Notes under the pieces: generated by a model | What the model saw: the letters and a program-made list of their open reading frames with translations, nothing else | Databases searched by the model: none | Told to the model about the DNA's origin: nothing | NCBI GenBank assembly: GCA_035533075.1 | Contig: DATLUO010000029.1 | Span: 43,004 to 107,003, forward strand | DNA length: 64,000 nt | Direction of reading: 5' to 3' | Source of the DNA: Pirellulales bacterium | Lineage (GTDB): Bacteria; Planctomycetota; Planctomycetia; Pirellulales; JAICIG01 | In this document: positions 53,505 through 60,919 of the stretch, in pieces | How the letters are laid out: each line of letters starts with the position of its first letter | Position numbering within the stretch: the first letter of the stretch is position 1 | Position numbers and translations under genes: made by a program

Positions 53505-56500
53505 ATGCCTGAACCTGTGTCGCTAGATTGCCCATCGGCGAGCGCATCCGCCCCCTCGGATCGAGCGTTGGCGGAAGCCATCGATCGCATCGCGGCGCGG
53601 CTGCGGCGCGGCGAGCGCGTCGACATCGAACGCGAGCTCGCCCAAAACCCCGACTGCGCCGACGGGCTGCGCCTGCTCCTGCCGACGCTCGAAGCCCTGG
53701 TCGTGGTGCGGTCAAACGAAGGTTCAGGGGGCCCGGCGGGCGCCCCGGTCCAGGGTTCAGGAGAGGGTTCAGGCACCCAGAGGGCACCCGGGGTTCAGGG
53801 TTCAGAGGAGAGCAATGGAGCCTCAATCCAAAATCCAAAATCCAAAATCCAAAATCAGTTGGGCGATTTCGAACTTCTTCGTGAGGTGGGCCGCGGCGGC
53901 ATGGGCATCGTTTATGAAGCCCGGCAGGTTTCGCTGGCGCGGCGCGTGGCGGTGAAAGTGCTGCCGGCCGCCAGCTTGCTCGACGCCCGACAGTTGCAAC
54001 GGTTCCAAAATGAGGCCCGTGCGGCGGCGCAATTGAGTCATCCCCATATCGTCGACGTCATTTCGTTTGGCTGCGACGCCGGGGTGCATTATTTCGCGAT
54101 GCGGTTTGTGGAGGGGCGGACGCTGGCGGAGGTCATTGCGGACGAGGGTTCAGGGTTCAGGGTTCAGGGTTCAGGAAGCGAGAATGCCGAAGGCCCAAGT
54201 GCCGCGCCCACCGCGGCCCCATTCTGTAGGGAACGCCCTCCGTGGCGTTCCGTGGTGCGGAGATGGATGACCCGCCCGTTTACCGCGGAACGTCACGGAG
54301 GGCGTTCCCTACAGATCGAGAATCCAAAATCCAAAATCCAAAATCGGCAATCCGCGGAGTGGATCGCCCAGGCGGCCGAGGCGCTGGAGCACGCGCACGC
54401 CTCGGGCGTGGTGCATCGCGACGTCAAGCCCTCGAATTTGCTGGTCGACGGCGACGGCAAGTTATGGGTCACCGATTTCGGCGTGGCCCGTTTCGGCGAC
54501 GACGCCGGGCTGACGTTCACCGGCGACCTGTTGGGCACGCTGCGTTACATGAGTCCCGAACAGGCGCTCGGGCGGCTGGCGTCCATCGGCCCGCGCAGCG
54601 ACGTCTATTCCTTGGGCGCTACACTGTATGAGCTGCTGGCCTCGCGGCCCGTGTTCGACGGCGAAGATCGCGGCGAACTTTTGCGGCAGGTGGCGTTCGA
54701 GCGGCCGCCGGCCTTGCGAACGCTCGACCCGCGGCTGCCCCGCGACCTGGCAACCATCGCCCACAAGGCGCTGGAAAAATCGCCGGACGATCGCTATGCC
54801 ACAGCCGGGGAGATGGCCGCCGATTTGCGCCGCTTTTTGCGCGGCGAACCGGTCCGTGCCAAACCGCCCACGTTGGCCCAGCGCGCAACGAAGTGGTGCC
54901 TCCGTCATCGACGCTTGGTCGCGGGGGCGGCAATGCTGCTGCTCTTGGTCGTGGCCGGGCTTGCCGCCAGCACGCTCTTGATTGCTCGTTCGCGCGACGA
55001 GGCGGTGGCGGCGCAAAAAATCGCCGAAGAGCGCGACCGCGAAAACCGCCGTATGCTTTCCGTCATCGAAACCGGCCTGGCGATGCAAGCCTATCAGCAA
55101 GGCGACCTGAATCGGGCCAAGGAGCTGCTTGACCGGCAAGTGGAGGATGGGCTTCCCAGCCCGTCTCGTCAGACAGGTGACGGCCTAGGAAGGCCATCCT
55201 CCCAAGAGGAACGAGAGCAGAGCGCCTTCGCCCCAATCGAAAATCCAAAATCCAAAATCCAAAATCCGCAAGACGATTTCCGCGGCTTCGCCTGGCATTG
55301 GCTGCGACAGGCCATCGACGCCCGCTGCCCCGAACTCAAATCGTTTGACAATCAAGCGGGCGAGGTCTACGAGGTCGATTATTCGCCCGACGGTACGCTG
55401 CTGGCCGCCGCCTGCGACCGCCGTATCATCATCCACGACGCCCATACCGGTGAAATCCGCCACGACATCGACGCGCACGAATCCGGCGTCACCTCACTCG
55501 ACTTCTCGCCCGACGGCGCATTGCTCGCCAGCGTCAGCTACGACGATCGCGTGCGGCTCTGGCACGTGGCGACGGGCAAGCTGGCCGCCGACCTCGGCGC
55601 GCATGACTGTGATGCCGCCAGCGTGGCCTTCTCGCCCGACGGCCGCCGGCTCGCCACGGGCGACGACCGCGGCCTGGTGATTATCTGGGACGTGGTCAAT
55701 CGGCGCGAACAAAAGCGCCTGGAAAGACATGGCGGCAAAATCGATTCGCTGGCCTTCGCCCCCGATGGCCGGCTGGTCGTCATTTCCGGCGATTGGTACC
55801 TCACCACTTGGGACGTCGACGCGCCGCAAGCCCTGTGGCGAGTCAAGGCCCCGCACACTTCCTTTATTCCGCTCGCGATTTCGCCCGACATGAAGACGGC
55901 AGCCACGGGCGATCATGGCGGAATTGTCGGCCTTTGGAGCATGACCGACGGCGCGCCGCTGGGCAGCATGGGGCTGCGGTTACGCGTGCTGCAGGGGCTG
56001 GCATTTTCGCCTGATAGTCGGCTTCTGGCATCCGGCGGACAGGACAACACCGCCCAGCTTTGGGACGTTGGCCGGCAAATTTTTCTGGGCCAAACGCCGC
56101 CGCACCGCGACCGCGTGTGGAGCGTGGCTTTCTCGCCCGACGGCGAAGTGCTCGCCACCGGCAGCCGGGATGGCACCGTCAAACTGTGGGACGTGTACGC
56201 GGGGCGCACGCCGCGGCGGTTGGCCACTGCGGAACCGGTCGTGCAACTGGCGTTTTCCCCCTCGGGGCACGAGTTGGCGGTTGCCAGCGGCGCCGACATC
56301 TGGCGGTGGCCGCGCGGCGCCGCCCGAGCGAAGCCCCGCGCTTCTCAGCGATGGCCGGCGTCGCCGGTGATCGCATGGCGGGGCGAGTCGCTCGTCATCC
56401 GGGACGAACAGGGGAGCTTATGGCTCGATCAAGATGACGGCACGAGCAACCCGTGGATCCGTCCGCACGGCGCGCTGGCGCATCAGCTTGTAGTCTCGCC

Positions 56501-57065
56501 GGACGGGCATTGGCTGGCGGTGCGTGACGGCGCCGGCGGAATTGAGATCTGGGACGCGGCCCGCGCCGAGCTGCGGGCAAAACTTGGTGGATCGAACGCC
56601 ACGCCCTGCTTTTCCGCGGACGGTCAAAGCCTGATCGCGGGACGCGAGCGCCGGCTTTTGCGGTGGAACATGCCACGGCTCGACGCGGCGGAGGATTTTT
56701 TCCAGCTTTCGCAGGACGTTTATTACGTCGCCTACTCGCCGGACGGGCAAACCTTGGCTCTGGGCTACGACGACGCGCGGCTGGAACTGGCTGACGTGGC
56801 CACAGGGCGGCGGACGCCCTTGGTGGGTCATTCTTTGGGAGTGACCTGCGCCGCTTTTTCGCCCGACGGCGGCACCCTGGCGAGCGGCAGTTTCGACGGC
56901 ACGCTGCGGCTCTGGAGTGTGGCGACGGGCCAGGAATACTACACGCTCGAGCGTCGGCCGAACGGCGATTTCCGCACCGTCGTTTTCTCGTCCGACGGCC
57001 GCTCGTTGGCCGCGTCGGGCCGCGACGGCGCCGGCGGCCGCGTCAGCCTCTGGGAAGTAAAGTAG
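53505..57065 (+). CDS. Ser/Thr protein kinase with WD40 propeller repeats
   Basis: About 1186 aa from ATG 53505 (MPEPVSLDCPSASAS); in-frame ATG 53472 and GTG 53415 are alternatives. The kinase domain (119 to about 455) has GRGGMG, VAVKVLP, HRDVKPSN near 305, TDFGVARF and RYMSPEQ, so it should be active. A membrane helix lies near 471-493, then an extracytoplasmic linker and about 13 WD40 blades (SPDG...LWD) from about 619 to the end. Repeat-derived inserts occur at residues about 73-118, 214-283 and 546-588; the middle one lies inside the kinase domain between the hinge and HRDVKPSN. Each keeps the frame and each contains NPKSKIQN. Ligand and targets unknown. Confidence 0.9.
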   Translation: MPEPVSLDCPSASASAPSDRALAEAIDRIAARLRRGERVDIERELAQNPDCADGLRLLLPTLEALVVVRSNEGSGGPAGAPVQGSGEGSGTQRAPGVQGSEESNGASIQNPKSKIQNQLGDFELLREVGRGGMGIVYEARQVSLARRVAVKVLPAASLLDARQLQRFQNEARAAAQLSHPHIVDVISFGCDAGVHYFAMRFVEGRTLAEVIADEGSGFRVQGSGSENAEGPSAAPTAAPFCRERPPWRSVVRRWMTRPFTAERHGGRSLQIENPKSKIQNRQSAEWIAQAAEALEHAHASGVVHRDVKPSNLLVDGDGKLWVTDFGVARFGDDAGLTFTGDLLGTLRYMSPEQALGRLASIGPRSDVYSLGATLYELLASRPVFDGEDRGELLRQVAFERPPALRTLDPRLPRDLATIAHKALEKSPDDRYATAGEMAADLRRFLRGEPVRAKPPTLAQRATKWCLRHRRLVAGAAMLLLLVVAGLAASTLLIARSRDEAVAAQKIAEERDRENRRMLSVIETGLAMQAYQQGDLNRAKELLDRQVEDGLPSPSRQTGDGLGRPSSQEEREQSAFAPIENPKSKIQNPQDDFRGFAWHWLRQAIDARCPELKSFDNQAGEVYEVDYSPDGTLLAAACDRRIIIHDAHTGEIRHDIDAHESGVTSLDFSPDGALLASVSYDDRVRLWHVATGKLAADLGAHDCDAASVAFSPDGRRLATGDDRGLVIIWDVVNRREQKRLERHGGKIDSLAFAPDGRLVVISGDWYLTTWDVDAPQALWRVKAPHTSFIPLAISPDMKTAATGDHGGIVGLWSMTDGAPLGSMGLRLRVLQGLAFSPDSRLLASGGQDNTAQLWDVGRQIFLGQTPPHRDRVWSVAFSPDGEVLATGSRDGTVKLWDVYAGRTPRRLATAEPVVQLAFSPSGHELAVASGADIWRWPRGAARAKPRASQRWPASPVIAWRGESLVIRDEQGSLWLDQDDGTSNPWIRPHGALAHQLVVSPDGHWLAVRDGAGGIEIWDAARAELRAKLGGSNATPCFSADGQSLIAGRERRLLRWNMPRLDAAEDFFQLSQDVYYVAYSPDGQTLALGYDDARLELADVATGRRTPLVGHSLGVTCAAFSPDGGTLASGSFDGTLRLWSVATGQEYYTLERRPNGDFRTVVFSSDGRSLAASGRDGAGGRVSLWEVK
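53721..53857. repeat. Repeat island 1 in the kinase gene
   Basis: GGTTCAG units mixed with ggcccggcgggcgcccc, two further GGTTCAG groups, then ATCCAAA x4 (53825-53857). Encodes low-complexity Gly/Ser/Gln then IQNPKSKIQN, just before the kinase domain. Confidence 0.8.
54145..54352. repeat. Repeat island 2 inside the kinase domain coding region
   Basis: GGTTCAG x4 (54145-54176), then a GTAGGGAAC hairpin (arms 54225-54256 and 54284-54315) and ATCCAAA x3 (54321-54345). It encodes about 70 residues inserted between AEVIAD and SAEWIAQAAEAL. Its length is compatible with an uninterrupted frame. Confidence 0.85.
55141..55267. repeat. Repeat island 3 in the kinase linker
   Basis: An inverted pair, ggaggatgggcttcccagcc and its imperfect complement ggccatcctccc (55142-55203), then ATCCAAA-type units (55236-55267). 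Encodes the linker after the membrane helix, ending ENPKSKIQNP. Confidence 0.8.
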
Positions 57066-57119
57066 CAGGCACGCTCCGTGTGCCGTCGCCTTCCGCCGCC
57101 GCCTTTTGGTGTTGCGCTC

Positions 57120-57300
57120 CTGACCGTGGGCTTGCACCGGAGCTTGATGATTACCACCTGATCTTCGAGCTCCGCGAGCGCCGGCATGAGACGCTCTTTA
57201 CGGACCAGCTCGCAATGCATATTCTGGAGTTGTCGAAATTCAACAAGGCGTTTGAGTCATTGAGGCGGGCGCCATGTCCGGGCCTTCGACGCGCTGGTGG
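57120..57300 (+). pseudogene. Rpn/PD-(D/E)XK transposase-like remnant
   Basis: LDDYHLIFELRERRHETLFT then DQLAMHILELSKFNKA is like the middle of Rpn-family (PD-(D/E)XK nuclease, recombination-promoting) proteins, which have Y(H)...LRERRD..(F)(T)..L..HVLEL(P)KF. No start or catalytic core is present. A fragment of about 55 codons, in the spacer between the kinase and parD. Confidence 0.5.
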
Positions 57301-57348
57301 GGCGGCACGCGGCGGTAGGATGGGCATCGACAAACAACGAGGTCTGCG

Positions 57349-57606
57349 ATGAGCGTTGAAATTCCGTCGGATCTGGTGCCTTTTGTGCATTCCGTGATCG
57401 CCAGCGGACGCTGCGGAAGCGAGGGCGAAGTTGTGAGTGAGGCACTGCGATTGCTCGAAGCGGTCGATCGCCGTCGCGGGCAATTGCGCGCCGACGTGTT
57501 GGAAGGCATCAACTCCGGCGAGTCGGTTCCGCGGGCGGAGGTGGACCGGCAACTCAAAGAGTGGTCGGCGCGGCTCACCGCCGAAAAGGCCGCAGCCAAG
57601 GGATGA
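57349..57606 (+). CDS. parD: ParD-family antitoxin
   Basis: 85 aa. The start MSVEIPSDLVPFVHSVIASG followed by GSEGEVVSEALRLLE is the ParD ribbon-helix-helix; the end is a disordered toxin-binding tail (VDRQLKEWSARLTAEKAAAK). It overlaps by 4 nt (ATGA) a shortened parE. It represses its own operon in known systems. Confidence 0.8.
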   Translation: MSVEIPSDLVPFVHSVIASGRCGSEGEVVSEALRLLEAVDRRRGQLRADVLEGINSGESVPRAEVDRQLKEWSARLTAEKAAAKG

Positions 57607-57743
57607 GCGCCGCCGAGTATTCGCCGAAGGCGCTGGACGATCTGAAGTCGATATTCGTGGCTTACTACAGGCAGGCTTCCAACGGCATCCGCGTCGAGCG
57701 GGTCTTGCACGCGGCACGCGACACCGAAGCGTTCTACGAGTGA
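57603..57743 (+). pseudogene. parE: Truncated ParE toxin
   Basis: 46 codons. The start SPKALDDLKSIFVAYY matches the ParE N-terminus, and NGIRVERVLHAARDTEAFYE matches its C-terminus, but the 45-55 residues between, which hold the core strands, are missing without a frameshift. So the antitoxin remains and the toxin is internally deleted. Confidence 0.7.
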
Positions 57744-58146
57744 TCGGGCTCAGAGAGATTGCCGAGGCGACCTCCCTCGGTCTCTGGTAGAAGCCAACGA
57801 AGAAAACCTCTCTTCGTTTCCTTCGTTCGCTTCTGTTCGCTTCTTTGTGTGCGTCGGCGGTGCCAACGCAGGTCGGCCGTCATCCGTGCCCATCCGAGCA
57901 ATCCGTGGTCAATTGTATGCGCGCAGCACCAACCGCCGGCCTCGCTCGGCCGTTTTCTTTTCCGTCCATCGTAGCCGCTCGCCGCCCAAACGCAAGGAAT
58001 TTTTCTCTCTGAACCAATTTTTTGTGACCGAGGCCCCGCGTTTTACGGAACACCTAATAGAGAGACCGCGGCCCGGCGGGGGTACGCCGCCTGCCAAGGC
58101 AGCGGTCAGCATCCGATTGAGAAACCGCCGAAAGAACCGCGATCAA
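57744..58146. other. Spacer containing the 151-bp leader copy 1
   Basis: No gene from 57744 to about 58146. It contains ttcgttcgcttctgttcgct (near 57818), tccgtgcccatccgagcaat (near 57884) and the leader repeat listed separately at 57919-58069. Confidence 0.5.
57919..58069 (+). repeat. 151-bp leader repeat, copy 1
   Basis: A 151-bp sequence from gcgcgcagcaccaaccgccg to taatagagagaccgc, containing aacgcaaggaatttttctct and gtgaccgaggccccgcgttt. The second copy is at 60690-60840, in the same orientation, equally long and with about 15 differences. Each is followed by a protein-coding gene 80-130 nt downstream, so a shared promoter or 5' leader is likely. Confidence 0.8.
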
Positions 58147-59037
58147 GTGGCCTCCCGACGATTTGCCGACCCGGCCCTGTTCCCTGTGCCCTACTCCGCC
58201 ATGGTCGCGGCCCGCGAGATCGATCGCGTCGCGCTCGACCTGATTCGTCGCGGGCGGGTGTTTTTCAACGTCTCGGGCGCTGGGTGCGAAGCCACCGCCT
58301 GTCTGGCGCGTCACCTTCGGTCCGGTGATTGGCTGCAGGCCCAGTACCGCGACAAGGCCCTGCTCTTGGCTTGCGGTGTGCCGGTCGAAGAGTGCTTGGC
58401 CAGGTTCTTTTGCCCGGCCGGTCCGCACGGCGACGGGCCAGCGCTGACGGTCCACTTTTTGGCACCCGGCCTGAACGTGCTCGGCGGGCCCGGCCCGGCC
58501 GGCAACCAAGCTTTGCGGGCCGTTGACATCGCCGCCTCGCTTGCCCGCGGCGGCAACGCGATCGTCGTCTGTTCGATGGCAGGCGACGGCAAGCTGCCGG
58601 AAGGCGACTTTCAGAAAGCCTGCGCCAAAGCCGTCGGCGCCCGCCTGCCCGTTTTATTCCTGATCGCGGAATGCGGCCCCGACGAGTTTTATGGCCTGCC
58701 GGTTCTGCGCGTTGATGCGGCCGACGTGCTGGCGGTCGACGTGCTGTTGGGCGGAGTTGTGGAGCGCATCCGGGCCGACCGCTCGCCGGCGATCGTCGCG
58801 CTCGACGTGCCGCGCGTGGTGGGTTTGAACGGCCCCGAGCGGGAGCGGCATTGCGAGCTGCGCGAAGCGGCCGGGGCGCCGCCTGCCGCCGACCCGCTTC
58901 GCCGCTCGGAAGACTACCTGATGGAGTGCGGCACGGGCCTTGGCGAGCTGAGGCGAATCCGCGCTGAAATCGCCACCGACGTGGAGGCCGCCGCGGGGCG
59001 CGCCCTCGCTCGCCGCGACGGGCCCGCGCCGCAATGA
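58147..59037 (+). CDS. Dehydrogenase E1-alpha-like protein lacking part of the ThDP motif
   Basis: 296 aa from GTG 58147; ATG 58201 is an alternative. It resembles the E1 alpha component of 2-oxoacid dehydrogenases: AREIDRVALDLIRRGRVFF, GDWLQAQYRDKALLLACGVP, FLAPGLNVLGGPGPAGNQAL, and GDGKLPEGDFQKACAKAVGA as the first half of the ThDP/Mg motif. The NN that closes this motif and the loop after it are missing: LFLIAECGPDEFYGLPVLRV goes straight on. So catalysis is doubtful. No E1 beta or E2 gene is adjacent. Its last 80 residues recur in a fragment at 60246-60478. Confidence 0.55.
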   Translation: MASRRFADPALFPVPYSAMVAAREIDRVALDLIRRGRVFFNVSGAGCEATACLARHLRSGDWLQAQYRDKALLLACGVPVEECLARFFCPAGPHGDGPALTVHFLAPGLNVLGGPGPAGNQALRAVDIAASLARGGNAIVVCSMAGDGKLPEGDFQKACAKAVGARLPVLFLIAECGPDEFYGLPVLRVDAADVLAVDVLLGGVVERIRADRSPAIVALDVPRVVGLNGPERERHCELREAAGAPPAADPLRRSEDYLMECGTGLGELRRIRAEIATDVEAAAGRALARRDGPAPQ

Positions 59038-59065
59038 GCTGTCGAGCAGGTGAGCCGGCTAGGTC

Positions 59066-59140
59066 ATATGCCACCAGCTTTAGCTGGTGGTTTCCGCCCA
59101 TCACTCAGCCCCTGTCTGAGCCGGCTTTAGCCGGGCTTCT
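59066..59140. repeat. CTTTAG hairpin repeats
   Basis: ccaccagctttagctggtgg (59071-59090) and gccggctttagccggg (near 59120-59135) are short stem-loops of one kind: arms of 7-8 nt around CTTTAG. They lie between the E1-like gene and the SnoaL fragment. Confidence 0.6.
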
Positions 59141-59336
59141 CGACCGCTGGCGCGTGGCCATGACGCACACGGGCAAGTGGATGGGAATGCCACCGACCGG
59201 CCGGCGCGTCGCGGCCCACGGTTCAACCTGGATTCGCATCGCCGACGGCATTTTCGTCGAGGGCTGGGATTATTGGGAGCAGCAACGGGCCGCCGACGCC
59301 GTCCGCAGCCGGCGCAAACCGCCGAAGAGGCGGTAA
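59140..59336 (+). pseudogene. SnoaL-like polyketide-cyclase/ester-cyclase fragment, copy A
   Basis: RWRVAMTHTGKWMGMPPTGR followed by STWIRIADGIFVEGWDYWEQ is the C-terminal half of a SnoaL-like cone-shaped protein (pattern T.THTG.(W/F).G..PTGR...G....RI.DG...E.WD.W). The N-terminal half is missing. It ends at 59336; a second copy is at 60019-60233. Confidence 0.6.
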
Positions 59337-59466
59337 GTCAGGCTTCCAGCCCGATGCGCGTCACGCCGGAGCGGACCTTGGCCGGGCAACGGCTGGCACT
59401 TCTGGGCGCGTGGCGGCCAAGCGATGCGCTGGCGCAAGGCGCATCGGCGAATGGTATAATAACAAC

Positions 59467-59931
59467 ATGGCAAGAAAAGCCGCTCCTCCCTGGCGCATTA
59501 CGCGTACCGCCATCGCCAAGCTGGCGCGGCAGATCGCGGAACGCTTCCACCCCGACAGCATCATTCTGTTCGGCTCCCATGCTTACGGCGAGCCGGACGA
59601 CGACAGCGATGTGGATCTGCTCGTGATCATGCCGGCCAAGAACATGGTCAACCAGGCCGCCAAGATTCGTTTGGCCCTCGATTACGATTTTCCGTTGGAT
59701 CTCATCGTGCGCACGCCGGAGTACCTTGAGGAGCGCTTGCGAATGGATGATTGGTTCGTACGCGAAATCCTCAGCCGGGGAAAAGTCCTGTATGAAAAAG
59801 GCTTTGCCGTTGATTATCGTTATCCCGGCATGCACGCCTCGGCACGTCAAGCGCGCTCCGCCCTTCGCTGGGCCGCGGGCCTCCGCGCAGAGACGCGCCG
59901 GCTGCTTGGTCTGCGCCCGCGTAGACCGTGA
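59467..59931 (+). CDS. Minimal nucleotidyltransferase (MNT type)
   Basis: 154 aa from ATG 59467. The nucleotidyltransferase motif GSHAYGEPDDDSDVDLLV has the GS and paired Asp ligands; DFPLDLIVRTPEYLEERLRM adds the third Asp. MNT proteins usually pair with a HEPN toxin and neutralise it by AMP transfer. Here the usual HEPN gene does not follow; about 40 codons beyond the usual end (GKVLYEKG) read into Arg-rich sequence and then a SnoaL fragment. Confidence 0.75.
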   Translation: MARKAAPPWRITRTAIAKLARQIAERFHPDSIILFGSHAYGEPDDDSDVDLLVIMPAKNMVNQAAKIRLALDYDFPLDLIVRTPEYLEERLRMDDWFVREILSRGKVLYEKGFAVDYRYPGMHASARQARSALRWAAGLRAETRRLLGLRPRRP

Positions 59932-60000
59932 CAAATCGGGCTCGCCGACTGATTTGGTGCCGAGATTCGCCGACGCACGGAAGCCACCCGCTGCGCGTTC

Positions 60001-60233
60001 ACCGACGTTGACATCCGCATGGAGCAGCTCACCGTCCAAGGCGATTGGGTCTTCAGCCGCTGGCGCGTGGCCATGACGCACACGGGCGAGTGGATGGGAA
60101 ACAAGCCGACGCACCAGCGTCTGGAGGTCCGCGGCTCGACTTGGATCCGCGTTGAGAACGGCCTTCTCGTGGAGGGCTGGGACTATTGGGAGCAGCAGCA
60201 GGCCACCGACGCCGTCCGCGGACGGCGCCAGAA
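60001..60233 (+). pseudogene. SnoaL-like fragment, copy B
   Basis: FTDVDIRMEQLTVQGDWVFS then RWRVAMTHTGEWMG and STWIRVENGLLVEGWDYWEQ is a longer piece of the same SnoaL-like protein as copy A, with the central strand included. It lacks its N-terminal helix and start. Confidence 0.6.
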
Positions 60234-60245
60234 AAACGCTCGGCG

Positions 60246-60478
60246 CACTCGACGTGCCGCGCGTCGCGGGTCCGAATGCCCCCGAGCGGCAGCGGCATCG
60301 CGAGCTGCGCGAAGCGGCCGGGGCGCCGACGGCCGACCCGCTTCGCCGCTCGGAAGACTACCTGATGGAGTGCGGCACGGGCCTTGGCGAGCTGCGGCGA
60401 ATCCGCGCGGAAATCGCCGCCGACGTGGAAGCCGCCGCGGCGCGTGCCCTCGCTCGCCGCGACGGCAAGAACGTGTAG
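60246..60478 (+). pseudogene. E1-alpha-like C-terminal fragment, copy B
   Basis: ALDVPRVAGPNAPERQRHRE then LREAAGAPTADPLRRSEDYL and MECGTGLGELRRIRAEIAAD matches the end of the E1-like protein (58147-59037) with several substitutions. It follows the SnoaL copy B directly, with no start of its own. Confidence 0.75.
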
Positions 60479-60689
60479 AGAACGGACTTCGACTCGACCC
60501 CATCGAGCTTGCCTCGATGGCCTTGGCGACTTCATCGCGCCACTCTTCTAGCTCTCCCTCGTGCTCACCATCCGCGCGAGGCGGATGGGGGCGGCACCGA
60601 GTAACCCCGCCCTACGCCGCATTTCGCTCCACGAACGGCGATGACGCATTGCACCCACTTCTCCGCGGGGCTCAATTCGTCCGCCCTCT
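60479..60689. other. Spacer before the second leader copy
   Basis: About 210 bases with no family-like frame. It contains a short inverted pair (catcgagcttgcctcgatgg) and ends at the 151-bp leader repeat. Confidence 0.4.
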
Positions 60690-60840
60690 GCGCGCAGCCC
60701 CAACCGCCGGGCCCGCTCGGTCGTTTTCTTTTCCGCCCAGCATAACCGCTCGGCGGCCAAACGCAAGGAATTTTTCTCTCCGAACCAAATTTTTGTGACC
60801 GAGGCCCCGCGCTTTACGGAACACCTAATAGAGAGACCGC
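60690..60840 (+). repeat. 151-bp leader repeat, copy 2
   Basis: Second copy of 57919-58069. It ends 79 nt before the ATG of the giant ELWxDGT gene. Contains the same ttacggaacacctaatagag block; the GGAAC start could be an ECF-sigma -35 element, but that is a guess. Confidence 0.8.
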
Positions 60841-60919
60841 CCGTGCGGCGGCGGTCTGCGCGCGCCAGCGTCGGCGCGGCATCAGAACCAGTGACGAACA
60901 ACGTTGGGGGAACCAAGTG

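Noticed and set aside
53042..53512. A 156-codon plus-strand frame before the kinase
   Set aside because: It crosses two hairpins and the decayed duplicate; Arg/Ala-rich and not family-like.
53721..55267. Heptamer runs considered as a CRISPR array
   Set aside because: Units are 7 nt without spacers, lie in coding sequence and have no cas genes nearby.
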